From Rhynchopus euleeides (Eukaryota; Euglenozoa; Diplonemea; Diplonemida; Diplonemidae): 64,000 nucleotides of DNA. The notes beneath the pieces are model-generated. The model was not told where the DNA came from. It made no database searches and saw only the letters and a program-made list of their open reading frames with translations. Location of the stretch: the NCBI GenBank assembly GCA_963210315.1, contig OY723243.1, positions 1,674,001 to 1,738,000 of the forward strand, written 5' to 3'. Each line of letters starts with the position of its first letter. Positions within the stretch are counted from its first letter, which is position 1. A program made the position numbers and the translations under genes. Positions 42,701 to 53,868 of the stretch are shown here, one piece after another.

Positions 42701-45100
42701 ATCAAATACCGGGCAATTTTGCCTTGTGTGCGCTAAAGCCAACTCATCCCCGCTTGTTGGTTATCGATGCACAACAGAATTCGTCCCAAAACCAGCCAAT
42801 TCCGGTCCACGTCCCCAGGCACAACGACAGGCCATCTTTCCAAGGTGCTGTTCGTGCACGCCAAAGGACATGCCACGGGGATGCGCTGGTGCACACATCC
42901 CCAGACCTTTTTTGCATTTGATCATCGGAGGGCTTGGGGAAGCGAGCTTTCCCCCCTCACCGACCTGCCCTGCCCGCTGCTGTGTCCCCACCCTCTGAAT
43001 CCGATGATTTCTTCAGCGCCTTTCTCTTTGCCCCGCTGTTCCGACGGTGGGGCTGCAGCCCATCCCCTCCCCCCAGCGAGTTTTGAATGTCAACCCAAAG
43101 CCACGCAGTCCAGTTCTCTAGTTTAGTCAATCTCTCAACACAATCCCGAGGTCGATCTGTGTCTGTCCGACCTCTGGCGTGTTTTGATTTGCCCCTTGTC
43201 TCAGGGCATTGTTTTTTCAGGTCGATGTCAGCAGTTTGTTCTTCCCCCTCCAGCAGCCCAGGCAGGACGCACACAACACGGCATGCATGCATGTTGTGTG
43301 CACACCATCAGACCTGCTTCAGATTGCAGCGCCGCAAGCAAGGTGGAGGCCACAGGCGGGGGTGCCTCATCCCGTTAAAGTGCACCGTGTGTTGCGGTGC
43401 AGTGTATGCAACAAAGAACAAAATGCCCACCCTAGTGTTGTCTGCCTGGCTTGGCCAGACAGGCGACTCCCTGGTGTCCTCATTGGTCCCTGTTCATGTT
43501 TGTTAGTTTGAGTCACTAGATTCAAACAAACCCGATCATCGTCATCACCGGCTGTGAAAACTATTCAAACTGGCCCGCTCGTGCCCGCTTTGATTTTTAT
43601 CATCGCTGGGGGAGGGGTAGGTATGCCAGGGAGTCGGCATATCTGCTCGTTTGTGGCTGCAACAGGAAAGGACGCGCCCTTGGTCCAAGACATGTTGTCA
43701 CATGTTGTCAAGAACACCACATCAAATCGCATCTTCGGTCTGGTCCGGGAAAATCGCACACGCACCACCAACCAAAGGTCGCAGGTGCAGACCAGATCGG
43801 GTGGCAACGCTGTGACTTCGTCGCAGGCCCGGTGGCAGTGCCACGCCGCATAGTGTGCTCTGCGAACTCTGGTTTTAACCACAAACGGACATGGGGGCAC
43901 GATCCGCACAGGGTGTGTCCTCTCCAAACGTGGTCATCACACACACACACACATACAAGTTTTATTTCATCGTGCTGAAATCGAGCCATCAAAAAACCAC
44001 CTTGCGATAATCAATATGACACCGACCTGCACTCAACGTGTCATCGCCTGACATCAAATAGTCTCGCTTTCCCCCCCAACGAACACTGGTAGCCGTTGTG
44101 CGTCAACGGTGGGGGGGGCGGGGAGCAGAACATTGCCAGCCCCTTCTTGGAAACAACAGAAGGGGTGTGTTGAAGGCTGGCAGCCCTTCGACGGGTCGGA
44201 GCTGGGTTGGCTCCAGCACCAGAGCACAGCAAATGCAGTGGTGTGTGGAAATGAAGAGAGAACAACCAAGCCTATTGCCCCTCCGCACCCTCCCCGGAGG
44301 GGGTAATAGAATGCCGCTCTGCTGGCAACCCTCTTCCTTTTCCGCCGTCCCAAAGCTCGGTGTGTGCACATCAGCACACAGTGAGCGCAGAGCTGATCAT
44401 CAATAAAGTGCCGCATTTCTGTGGTCTGCACCGGCACAGCCCTGGTGTCGTTAGAACCTGAACTATCCCTCTCGACAATACCGTTTCTATTCCTCCCGAT
44501 CAATCAGGCAGCAACGTGGAAGGCGACAGCCGGCCCACCTGTGACTCACATCTGTGATTTTTTTCTCTTTTGTGCTCGTCTGATGCGAACACTCTCGCGC
44601 ACAGTATTGTGCGGACAGCATTTTCAACAAAAGAGAATTGCCAGATACAATCAGTTGTCAGAGTCGCATGTATGAACCAGTTTGGTCTTTTCACGTCGCA
44701 TCCGGCCGTGCCCTCCGATTCCGTTGCCACATGGGGTGGTGCTAAGTCCCGAACCCCATCTCCTTCTACGGCACTGTGAAGAAGGGCCATGCCAAGAAAA
44801 ACCCACATACTTCCTTCGGCGGCACAGCCGTGTCAACAAAATGTGGATTCCTTTGGAAAAAAAACTCACCCCTCTACCCTAACATCATGAATTCGAACGA
44901 TCACAGCAGACTGAGCTTCTGCAGATAGCCTGGCTCTCGTGCCGTGTGATTGTCAAACTCAACACCGCTTATACTTATTGGGCAACACGGTGCATGCGAC
45001 AGGGTTGATACCCTCTTCGTTTGCATTCGCCCTGTGGATCATCATCATAACTGTTGAAAACGAACTGTGCACCTGCATTATTGTCATCACACAAGATGTG

Positions 45101-45147
45101 TTTTTGAACGATTTTTGAACGATTTTTGGCCGTGCTCGTCGCGTCCC
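45101..45147 (-). repeat. Dispersed GGCCAAAAATCGTTCAAA motif, - strand copy
   Basis: On the - strand it reads ACGAGCACGGCCAAAAATCG then TTCAAAAATCGTTCAAAAA. Closely matches 2415-2454 and 59161-59203. Confidence 0.65.
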
Positions 45148-46439
45148 CCGGTGAGGGGGGACGCTGTTTCGTGTTCTCCTTGCCGCACGGAGGCATTGCC
45201 TTACGTCGCCTCTTCCTCTTTTCCTTTATGGGCGGGTTAGTCTGGCTCAGAGGGCGGGACCGTGCTGATATGCACAGTGACGACTCTCCCTTTTTTTGTT
45301 GTGCCCGCCTCCTGCCGAGTCGTGGCTGCTGCCTCTCAGACTGGGGGCGGGCGGTCGCCGACGCTGACGCGCCTGGCGGCCCGTGGAAAGTGACGTGGGT
45401 CTGGGGGTGGGGGGGGGGGGGGTGCTATTTTGTGTGCGTTATGTCTCCCCAAGCCATCGATTCGCCCTGCCAGTCAGTCCAGCTAAACACCTCTGAACGG
45501 CAGCTCTGGCGGAAAGGCTTGTGTATTGTTGGTTATGTTTTGTTCGCATGTCAGAGAGCAAGCATTCTATCCCGTGTCAACACCCACCCCATTGGCTAGG
45601 CCACGCTCTTTGCTGCCTAGGCAACAACCACATGGCAGCTGCCTGTGTGTTTAAGTATGCCCAGCCTGGCCCCCACTAACCTGGGGGCCCACTCATATCA
45701 CCCGCTCGCCCCCATCAATGCCCCACCGGGCACAAGTGTCAGAAGAAGTTGGAAGCCCTTTCCTGACTAACGAATAAACCCCTTGACTTGTTCATTTGTT
45801 CAACGAAATGAAGTTGAACCGGAACAGATATGAGCCCGCTGTGCCCTTCCTCTCTGGGGAAGGGCGGGTGTGTTGGGGGCAGGGAAGGCAGCCCCGGCAG
45901 GGGAGGAGAACAGTATTCCAGCATAAATGGTGGCGTTTTTGGCGGCAGCCAGTTATGTTATCTTCAAATCAAAACCACGTTCCTTTCCGGCCGACTTCGT
46001 CACGTGGACTGGGAATGGATTCTTGAGGCCTTTTTGCAGATTATTTTTTCTGATTCGTGGCAATGCGTTTTTTTTCGGAGACAGACGAAATGAATCGTTC
46101 AAATCGCTCAAACCATCAGGAATTTGCTGCTCTCGCAGCGGTTCGTGGATGTCCAATCTTGTGCCGTCTACTGTCATTTGTGACTGCACACCATGCCTCG
46201 GACAAGTCAGTCGTTTTTTTTTCGTAGCGGGTCAACGCTGCACTAGGACCACCAGGGACTGCGATGCCGCCCTGAGGCCTCGTGGTGGTGGCAGGCATGC
46301 CGACCCGACATCAGCCTCGGGCCAGGTGTACTACTGCTAGCCGTAGGATGTGTGGACCCCGCCCCTCCTGTTGAGAGCTTCTTGTTGTTCAGAGCCGCTT
46401 GACTTGCAGAGGTTATGCATGGCCACCATGCCACACCAC

Positions 46440-46501
46440 CCCTCCTGTGCAGGTACGTAGTCTCACGTGCATTCTCCCGGACACAGGCCCAATCTCGGCA
46501 G
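46440..46501 (+). promoter_or_regulatory. Acceptor sites before the LPMO ATG
   Basis: Two CAG acceptors end at 46486 (CCCGGACACAG) and 46501 (AATCTCGGCAG), 19 and 4 nt before the ATG at 46506. CT-rich sequence precedes them. Confidence 0.55.
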
Positions 46502-46505
46502 GAAC

Positions 46506-47552
46506 ATGTCTGCGCAGCGGGCGTACCTTGGCTGCCTTGTGGCGGCAGCTGTGCTGGGCGGGGTGAGCGGGCACGGCTACGTCAAGTCCCCCGTGTCGCG
46601 TGCGTACGGGTGCTCGTCGGGGGGAGGCCGTCTGAACCAGGACTGCGGGCAGGTGCAGTACGAGCCACAGAGCGTGGAGGGCCCTGACGGGTGGCCGTCG
46701 AGTGGGCCTCTCGATGGGACTGTTGCGTCGGCCGGCCGCGGGGTGTTTTCCCAACTTAACGTCCAGAGCAGCATGCGCTGGGGCAAGGTGGCACTTGCTG
46801 CTGGGCCGAACACCTTCACGTGGGGGTTCACGGCTCCGCACGTGACACGCAACTTCCGGTACTACATTACGCGCGTGGGGTGGGACGCAGACGCACTGCT
46901 TGGGCGTGCCTCCTTTGAGACGGCTCCCTTCTGCACGCTGGACTACGGGCTGCAGCGCCCGCCGATGCAAATGGACCACCAGTGCACCGTGCCGTCACGC
47001 GAGGGGTACCACGTGATCCTGGCGGTGTGGGAGGTCGGCGACACTGCAGCCAGCTTCTACAACGTGATCGACGTGCTTGTGACTGCGGGGCAGGCGACAC
47101 AGCCGCCTGTGACGACCGAGGCACCCACACAGGCCCCTGCTCCTGGTGCCTCCGCTGCTCCTGCTGACACGGCGTCACCCACAGTGACACCGACACCGGC
47201 ACCCACACCAGTTCCAACACCGCCCCCCACACCCCTGCCATCGCCTGCCTCCCAGTGTGCGGGTGAGACGCTGCCGCTCTGGTCGGGGTGCATGCAGGCC
47301 CCTGCGTGCTGTGAGGCTGGGGCTGCATGCTTCGAACGTTCGGAGTGGTACGCCCAGTGCCGCAAGGCGTGCAGCACGGTCGATGGATGGTCCTGCCGTG
47401 TGCTGGGTGGGCAGCCACAGGCTCCCGCACCGCAGGGGTGCGGGACGGAGCGCATTGCGAAGTGGGGTGCATGCCTCGGGAAGGAGGCATGCTGTGCCAC
47501 AGGGCTGACGTGCACTGGGAACCAGTGGTGGAAGGCGTGCAAAGACGAGTGA
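46506..47552 (+). CDS. Secreted AA10 lytic polysaccharide monooxygenase with two CBM1-like modules
   Basis: The 348-residue precursor starts MSAQRAYLGCLVAAAVLGGVSG, a signal peptide ending right before HGYVKSPVSRAYGC, so the mature protein begins with the copper-ligating His (H23). The second copper His is in TAPHVTRNFRYY (H112) and the axial Phe in ASFYNVIDV (F184). Together with QYEPQSVEG and HVILAVWEV these are hallmarks of AA10 enzymes, which cleave crystalline chitin or cellulose oxidatively. A Thr/Pro/Ala linker (about 195-248) leads to two Cys-rich repeats of about 35-40 residues with W-x2-C...CC-x2-G-x2-C and a terminal W-(Y/W)-x2-C pattern, resembling CBM1 cellulose-binding modules. 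An earlier in-frame ATG at 46467 would spoil the signal peptide and precedes the acceptors. No intron. AA10 is mainly bacterial, so lateral transfer of the catalytic domain is likely. Confidence 0.95.
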   Translation: MSAQRAYLGCLVAAAVLGGVSGHGYVKSPVSRAYGCSSGGGRLNQDCGQVQYEPQSVEGPDGWPSSGPLDGTVASAGRGVFSQLNVQSSMRWGKVALAAGPNTFTWGFTAPHVTRNFRYYITRVGWDADALLGRASFETAPFCTLDYGLQRPPMQMDHQCTVPSREGYHVILAVWEVGDTAASFYNVIDVLVTAGQATQPPVTTEAPTQAPAPGASAAPADTASPTVTPTPAPTPVPTPPPTPLPSPASQCAGETLPLWSGCMQAPACCEAGAACFERSEWYAQCRKACSTVDGWSCRVLGGQPQAPAPQGCGTERIAKWGACLGKEACCATGLTCTGNQWWKACKDE

Positions 47553-48293
47553 CAGTGTTTATCGTGGAGCAAAGACGACCGGCATGCGAACAGCACGCAC
47601 AGTCGCATGTGCACACTGGATTGTATCCAGATTCTTGTCCTTCTGTTCAGTTGATGTGTATCGTGCCGTGGTGTATATCCGTGCTGTGCGGGTGATGTGA
47701 TGTGTGCGGGGGTCATGCCGATGCACGCTATTCCTTTAGTGTGCCGTTCGATAGAGCCTCGCGTGTCCTGCCGTTGCACTGATGACCACGGGTCCATATG
47801 TTGTGCGGCTGTCTCTACCAATGACCACTGCCGGTGTGCTGCGTCCCTCTCTGGTATCGCCATGGAGTGCCCAAGGCGGTGCCTTATTCTTTTAATTGAT
47901 CGAAGCGGGTCAGTGAATGAAAGTGTACGACCGGAGCTTGAGAGTTTCCTCTTCATGCCTATTCAGAAGGGCCTTCACATGGCCTTGACGAAGTGTGCAC
48001 AACAAGCTTAAAGCTGATGGGAGTACTCATTTATACTTGGCCGCTGCTCCGTTTTCCTACTCATGCGCCACCCTGACGGCCACAGCTGAGTCCGTCGGTA
48101 CGGCCTCGCAGGGTGACAGGATGAAAATCCCTCCCACAATCAGTTGGCGTTGCACTGCACGCATCCGCTAGGGGTCAGACTAGGCCCAGGCCGATCTGAC
48201 TCTGTTTCTCGCTTTCTCTCCGCTACACACACGGTGGGATCTCGCCTCGCGTGTGAAAGAAATGTTCGTACCAGTGATGCGGACAGCTACTAT

Positions 48294-48400
48294 GGGGCCT
48301 TCGCGACCAGGTGTGGCTGAGTCAGAAAAGGTGAGGGGTGATCTATTTCCCCTCACTGCCTCACTACCCGTGACTGGCTGTGACTGGTAGCGAGGGCCCC
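48294..48400 (+). mobile_element. 107 bp MITE, copy 2
   Basis: GGGGCCTTCGCGACCAG at the left and CTGGTAGCGAGGGCCCC at the right form imperfect TIRs. The interior GTGTGGCTGAGTCAGAAAA matches copy 1 (42592-42700) in reverse. Flanking TAT and TAC could be a diverged 3 bp duplication. Confidence 0.65.
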
Positions 48401-48799
48401 TACAGCCGAAGTATATATTTCTCAAAAGTGTATGAGCCTGCTTCCGAATAATGTGAGACGGCCCTTTCGCTTCGAGGGAAGAACTCCCGAACTGTTTCAG
48501 GTTCGCCCATGTCTGCCGTGTGAACCCGAATACCGAGTGAAGCTTTCGCATTCTGAGTCAATACTCCCGACACTCTCGGACCCTTTTGTTTCCCCCCTTC
48601 CCCTCGAACAGGGGCACCACCCAGTACACTGCAACAAAACAACCGATGCTTCTCCACTGGACGTCATGCATGTTGCCCCCTCCGCTCTCCCCTGCCTCCC
48701 TCCCACCCCTCTCCTTGTCGCCGCACTGCCCGACACCGACCCACACCGCCCATCCCCACACACTGCTGACAGGCACACACACGCTGTGTGGATGGGTGC

Positions 48800-48812
48800 T
48801 GCCGGTGTGCAG
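48800..48812 (+). promoter_or_regulatory. CAG acceptor 1 nt before the armadillo-gene ATG
   Basis: GCCGGTGTGCAG ends at 48812 and the ATG begins at 48814. It is preceded by about 200 bases of CT- and CA-rich sequence. Confidence 0.5.
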
Positions 48813-48813
48813 G

Positions 48814-51150
48814 ATGCCCACCCCTGTCCCGCGATATGTACACGCTGTCGATAGCCGTGCTCAGAGCGTCCCTGGTCAGGAGTATTACCCCTTCAACAGG
48901 CACCGCCAGTCGCGCGATCAGACGGGCGGGTTGCCCGAGGGGCGGAACAGGCTTGTCGTGAAGGGAGGCAAGCGGATGAAGGTCCCAATCGCGCTGGAGG
49001 AGCGCCCGGAGTGGTCTGTCGGCTCCGCGTCACGCCGCGTTCCCATGAAGGGCGACTGGTCGGATCTGCGAAATTTGGACGTCGCGTTGAAGGAGCTGGT
49101 GGATGGGAAGCATGTGGAGACTCGTCTGCACGCCGCTTTCGGCCTCGCACGGTGCTGCGAAGCAAAGGCAAACCGGGTGCCCTTGGCATCAACACCCGGG
49201 GCCATAGAGGCGCTCGGACACGTCCTGATGCATGCCGAGCCAACAGAGAGCGGGAGGAGGTATGTGGTGTTGATGGGCGTTGGGGCGTGTGTGTGCACCT
49301 GCCTGACAGAATGTGACCCGCCTTGTTTGCTGCAGCCTGGGTTTGTCTGGGCCACCCCCCACCCCCGCCCTGTGCCGTGTGTGCACCCACCATGTTTTGC
49401 TGCCACAGGTGCCAGTTCCACGCCCTCACCGTGCTGCACAACATCCTCCTGGAGTCGCCTAAGGTGGATGTGTTCATCGGGCATGACGAGACAGTCTTGC
49501 GCGGCCTGCTGCGCTGCCTGCAGGAGGTATGCCCTGTTGCTGGGCTGGGGCTGGGGATGGATGGATGATGGGTGCCCGTGTCAGAGTTCTTCTGCTTGGC
49601 GTGCGCAGCCGTGTTGTATTGCGCGCACACACCCCCTTTTGTTTTGCAGGGCGATGCGGGTGTGCAGGAGCTGGCCATCACATGCGTGGACTTCCTCTCC
49701 ATAAGCGAGCCTAACCAGAACGTGCTGTGCTTCACCAACGGGCTGCTCGATGCCCTCACCGCCCTCCTCCGCACCACGACGAATGGGTTTGCCGTCTACC
49801 ACGGGCTGCACGCGCTGACGTATCTCACGACATCGCGGTCCACACATCACACCATGGCACGACACGGCGGGGTGCTGGAGGTGCTGCTGGGCACGATGAG
49901 CGAGCACAGCGATGACCCTGCACGGTGCCAGCAGGGCCTGGTGGCGATGTGCAACCTGGCATCGCAGCCGGAGAATGCGCTGGCCATCCAGACGGCCTAC
50001 AATGTGGACGAGCTTGTGGACGCGATCCTCCGCCAGTCGCAGGACGAGGAGGTTCTCTCCTACTGTGAGGAGCTGCTGCAGCGCCTGCAGCCCAACCCGC
50101 TGGCAACCCCGGATGTCAGCCGCATCGAGCAGGACCCACCGTCGACACAGTCGAAGCTCAAGAGTAAGAGCGCCGCGTCGCCCGACCAGCCGAAACACCG
50201 TGTCTCCTTCAACGACGACAGCCTGCTCGGCGCCGTGGGTCCGGAGGACGCCATGCCCGTCGAGGGTGCCGATGGCGACAAGTCGTGGCGGCGGAATTGG
50301 GACGATTTCGACCGCCGCTGGCAGAGCATGCGGCAGGAGGTGATGGGGAAGGAGATGCCTGGTGTGGCGCGCCCCCCCAGCGTGGCCCGGGGGTTGAGCC
50401 TCTCGCCCCCGCGCGGGGAGGGCGGCGGGCAGCCGTCGTCCGACCCCCTCGCGCTGTTGGACCGCTATGAGGCGGAGCTGAATGCGACGATGGCGGAGAT
50501 CGACAAAGACTCAAACTTCCTCGGGAAGCGATCGCCACGATCCGATGCGCTCTCCTCCGACCCTCTGGCGCACATCGCACCCATCGCTGCAACGGTGCGC
50601 GTGCCGAAGGTGGAGCCCGTGTCGCGTTTCAAGCACTTCTCCCCCCCGCGCCCCCCCGCCTTTGCGAGCCTCAACCTCGGTGACTCCGACGATGAGCGCC
50701 ATGTGGTATGTTGTTGCATCTTGCAGGGCGAGTTCCTCTGAGTGGTGCACCTAATTTTTGGCAAACTCCTCATTTTTCTGCGATTCTGAGCAACAGGCCT
50801 TTCGCAAACGCCTTCGCGGGGTTTTGTTTTAGTCTTGTTTTCGCCAGGCAAGTGGTGGTGTGCGTTGCATCCTCCTGTGTGACAAGTTGTGCATCATACA
50901 GCCTGGATTTCAGCTCGTTGTGAAATGTTTTTTTTCTCTGCTCTTTAGAGAACCCCTCAGTGACCCAGTGTGGGCAGAGATACAGCCGCACCACTCCATG
51001 TCGCATCACATCACATCATACCACCTCCCCCACGTGCAGAGAGGCGGAGCAGGCGGCCGGTACGGTCTCGGAACTTTCGCAGCGTCTAGCCCACCAACGC
51101 GCAGCCTCACCAGCGATCTGTGGAGTGTGAGCGGCGAAAGTGACATTTAG
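48814..51150 (+). CDS. Armadillo/HEAT-like repeat protein
   Basis: Four exons keep phase: 48814-49259, 49409-49526, 49650-50705 and 51040-51150, giving 576 aa ending in TAG. Residues about 85-340 form successive amphipathic helix pairs (LDVALKELVDGKHVETRLHA, AIEALGHVLMHA, VQELAITCVDFLSIS, LDALTALLRTT, LVAMCNLASQPENALAIQ) typical of ARM/HEAT alpha-solenoid scaffolds. The C-terminal 230 residues are Ser/Pro/Asp-rich and probably disordered, with a short helix near WDDFDRRWQSMRQEV. Donors are GTATGT, GTATGC and GTATGT. If the last intron (50706-51039) is not removed, the protein ends seven codons after a GGCGAGTTC at 50741. The spliced ending is preferred because the last exon continues the Ser/Pro-rich style. 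Partner unknown; flagellar or scaffold roles are possible. Confidence 0.82.
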
Positions 51151-51439
51151 AAGCTTGCCCAGCCTGTCGCTTGCCCCACCCCTTCTTCCGCTTCTATAGA
51201 GAATCGCACATCTTGCCCCCCAGCCAGTGACCCCCCCCCTTCCCCCCCCTGCGCGCTGTGCTGCTCATCACAGCGCAGAGGGCGATGTACGTAGATCTCA
51301 GACAGTTCCCCCACGCCGTGCGTCGCCCCCCTCACCCCCTGCCCTCGCCACACCCCCCCTCCTCCGCTGCATCTTAGCAGCGCAGCCAAGCCTCACCCCT
51401 TCTCACGGGCGGGGGTGCGGGAGCGTCGACGCCAAACCC

Positions 51440-51487
51440 AAATACCCATACCTACACCCACACCCCTGCAGGCCCTCAAGCGCACAG
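51440..51487 (+). promoter_or_regulatory. Acceptor sites before the coiled-coil gene ATG
   Basis: CCTACACCCACACCCCTGCAG ends at 51471 and a second CAG ends at 51487, giving leaders of 38 or 22 nt to the ATG at 51510. A strongly pyrimidine-rich stretch (51220-51470) precedes. Confidence 0.55.
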
Positions 51488-51509
51488 CGCTTTTGTTAAG
51501 CGCGGCACG

Positions 51510-53868
51510 ATGCCTGAGGTCGAGGGGAATGTTCAGGTGCTGAGCCCTGGGGAGCAGGAGGAGGCTGTCAACTATGGGCTTGCGGCAGGCCAGGAGACCC
51601 AGGCCTTCACAGAGGCGATGGAGGCTGCCGTGTCGGCAGAGGGTTACGAGGGGAAGAAGGAGCAGGCGCAGAAGCTGAAGGAGCTGCTGGTGAAGCAGCC
51701 CGTGTGGATCAGCAACATCGCCATGCGCCTCAAGGCGCAGGCGCGTGAGGTCCTGACGTCGACGGAGAAGGCGACGAGCGACCAGGAGAACCTGATCAAG
51801 ACGAAGGTGTGCTACCGAGAACATGCAGCCCACGCCACACCACCATGCCCTCCCAATGCCACCCCCAGGCACACCCCCACACCCTCACGCCATCGCCACC
51901 ATGCCCACAGGACGCCATGCAGAAGGAGCTCGATGAGCTGCGGACAGAAGGGTGTGTGGCACGGGTGGAGAAGCTCCGCGCCAAGCTGGAGGAGGTGCAG
52001 GAGGAGCGGAGGGCATACGTCGAGAAGGTGGAGGACGCGGAGAAGGAGGGGCGCAAGCCGTACTCCAACACCGGGAAGGGCACGCGCTATGTGGCGTTCC
52101 TCACGCAGCGCGCGGACCTGATGACGCGTGCGGAGATGAGCAAAAAGCGCAACCAGGAGCACGTCACACTGGGGTTCCCCAAGGGCGACCTGGAGGGCCT
52201 TGTGTCTGAAATCCACAACGACGAGGAGCAGCTGCAGAAGTGGCGCATGCAGTCCGACCGCCTCACGGACCTTGCAGAGTCCCTGAAGAGCGACGGCTGG
52301 CCGCCGGAGTGCCACCTGGAGCAGCTCGACGAGGCGCTGACGGAGGCAGCGGAGGCGTTGGACACCTGGAAGGGCCACCTGCACCCGGAGGTGCAGCGCC
52401 GCCAGGACCTGCAGAAGAAGATGGAGACGCTCTTCAAGGAGCAGCTGTCGCTCCTGACGTGGTGCACCACACAGCAGCAGGCGCTGCAGCAGCTGACGAA
52501 GCAGGAGGACATCGTGGTATGCCGTTGTGCCACACGGTGGGGTACGACACCCGATGTCGGACCCTGTGGGTAACCCATTTTTTAGGTACCCTGGGTACCT
52601 AAATTCGGTACCCTAGGTACCTAAATTGGGTACCCCCACCCCCGAAAGGTACCCCAAAAACAGTGGAAATCGGGTTCAAATGTCCAAAAACGTCCAAAAT
52701 AGACCCTCCCCAAAAAAAATTCGAAAGGGTCCCCCCCTTGGCGCCGTGGTTTACCAACTTTCGGGGGTGGGGGTACCTAATTTAAGTACCCTGGGTACCT
52801 AAATTAGGTACCCAGGGTACCTAAATTCGGTACCCAGGGTACCTAAATGCGTTATCGGATTTTCGGCCGATTTGGGTACCGAAAAGGGTTACCCTCTGGT
52901 TGTCGTACCCCACCGTGCATGCAGGCAGGTGGGGTGGGGGTGGTGCGTCACACAGCACTGGCACTAACCACATAAGACGGGCAACGGGTGTGTGCTGCAC
53001 TAAATCCCTGGTTTCTAATTTCTAAAACAGGTGTACCGTCCGGTGCCCGTCCGGTGCACTTTGTGTGATTCATGATCCGTCCACGCCTCCACTGTCACAC
53101 ACGCTCCCACCTTCCCAGGAGTTCTGCACGTCCCTGCATGAGCTGGTCCCGACGATGCTTGAGAACATGACGCTGGTGCAGGACATGAGCGAGGTATGCC
53201 GGGTCAGACAGGGGTGTGGAGGGGGGTGCCGTGGTGTTCCTGTGTGTGTTGTGTGTGTGTGCCGCCCGTAATCCCAACACATCAAAACCTGTGCACAGCC
53301 GCACCTGCCCAACTCGCTGGTGACCAACTCCTCGGTGGACCTGCACAACGCGTGGGTGAAGCTGCAGGTCACGTCCTACGAGATGCTCCTCAAGACCCTG
53401 ATGGAGCAGCACGCAGAGAGCGGGCTGAAGGAGGCTGTTGTGTCCTTCCAGGAGTGGCAGCGTGAGAACGTGAAGCCTGTGCTGGACGAGGTGGACGAGC
53501 TTCTGCAGTGCCCCGAGCAGAAGGACATGGTTGCCAATGCCTCCGACATGTGCAAGGAGCTGCAGCACGAGTTCCAGCCCCACCTGATCCTGATGGACCA
53601 CCTGACGGACTTCGAGGTGCGCATGGAGGTGATTGAGGACCAGTACCACCCGATGCTGAAGACCGTGCTCTCCTCCCTCACCGCGCTTTCGCAGCGGATC
53701 CGCCTCGGCAACCAGGCCACCTTCAAGGGCAAGGCGGACTACGAGACGCGCATCAACGACCTCAACGACTACATCGCGGCACGCGACACCGACACAACCG
53801 CCTGGGAGTACGCCAAGGAGCGCGCATCCAACATCCAAAAACTCATCCCCCGGATTGAGACGCCGTGA
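51510..53868 (+). CDS. Coiled-coil, spectrin-like helical protein
   Basis: Four exons stay in phase 0 throughout: 51510-51806, 51911-52516, 53119-53193 and 53299-53868, coding 515 aa. The sequence is almost wholly helical and charged, with long heptad-like stretches (AMQKELDELRTEG, VEKLRAKLEEVQEERRAYV, LEQLDEALTEAAEALDTW) and Trp/Leu spacing reminiscent of spectrin or alpha-actinin triple-helix repeats. No actin-binding, EF-hand or motor domain is present, so a structural or scaffold role is the most that can be said. Donors are GTGTGC, GTATGC and GTATGC. Intron 2 is enlarged by an inserted foldback element (52533-52917). Gene 51510 begins only 360 bp after the previous stop, on the same strand. 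Confidence 0.82.
52533..52917. mobile_element. 385 bp foldback element inside an intron
   Basis: Perfect 17 bp TIRs CACGGTGGGGTACGACA (52533-52549, inverted at 52901-52917). Inner arms carry GGTAACCC/GGGTTACC and several GGTACC palindromes linked by TAAATT. Two bases CA flank each side. No coding capacity. It sits wholly within intron 2 of the coiled-coil gene, leaving splice sites intact. The first nine bases match the tips of 55725-61421. Confidence 0.85.

Larger units (their letters stand above)
41194..46485. other. Long intergenic region without recognisable genes
   Basis: 5.3 kb with no supported ORF. The 203-residue frame at 41941-42552 lacks any domain and has ordinary chance composition. 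Contains one MITE (42592-42700), a dispersed GGCCAAAAATCGTTC motif copy on the - strand (45101-45147) and a partial one at 46091-46113. CA/GT runs and C-rich patches are scattered. Confidence 0.6.
47553..48813. other. Intergenic spacer between LPMO and armadillo-like gene
   Basis: No gene. Contains MITE copy 2 at 48294-48400 and, from 48590, a CT-rich tract with CA repeats leading to the acceptor at 48812. Confidence 0.6.

Noticed and set aside
50706..50741. 21 nt micro-intron (GTATG...TTGCAG) before GGCGAGTTC in the armadillo gene
   Set aside because: A 334 nt intron to 51039 with a good acceptor joins in phase to a Ser/Pro-rich final exon, and other introns here are all 100 nt or longer. 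The micro-intron is not needed.
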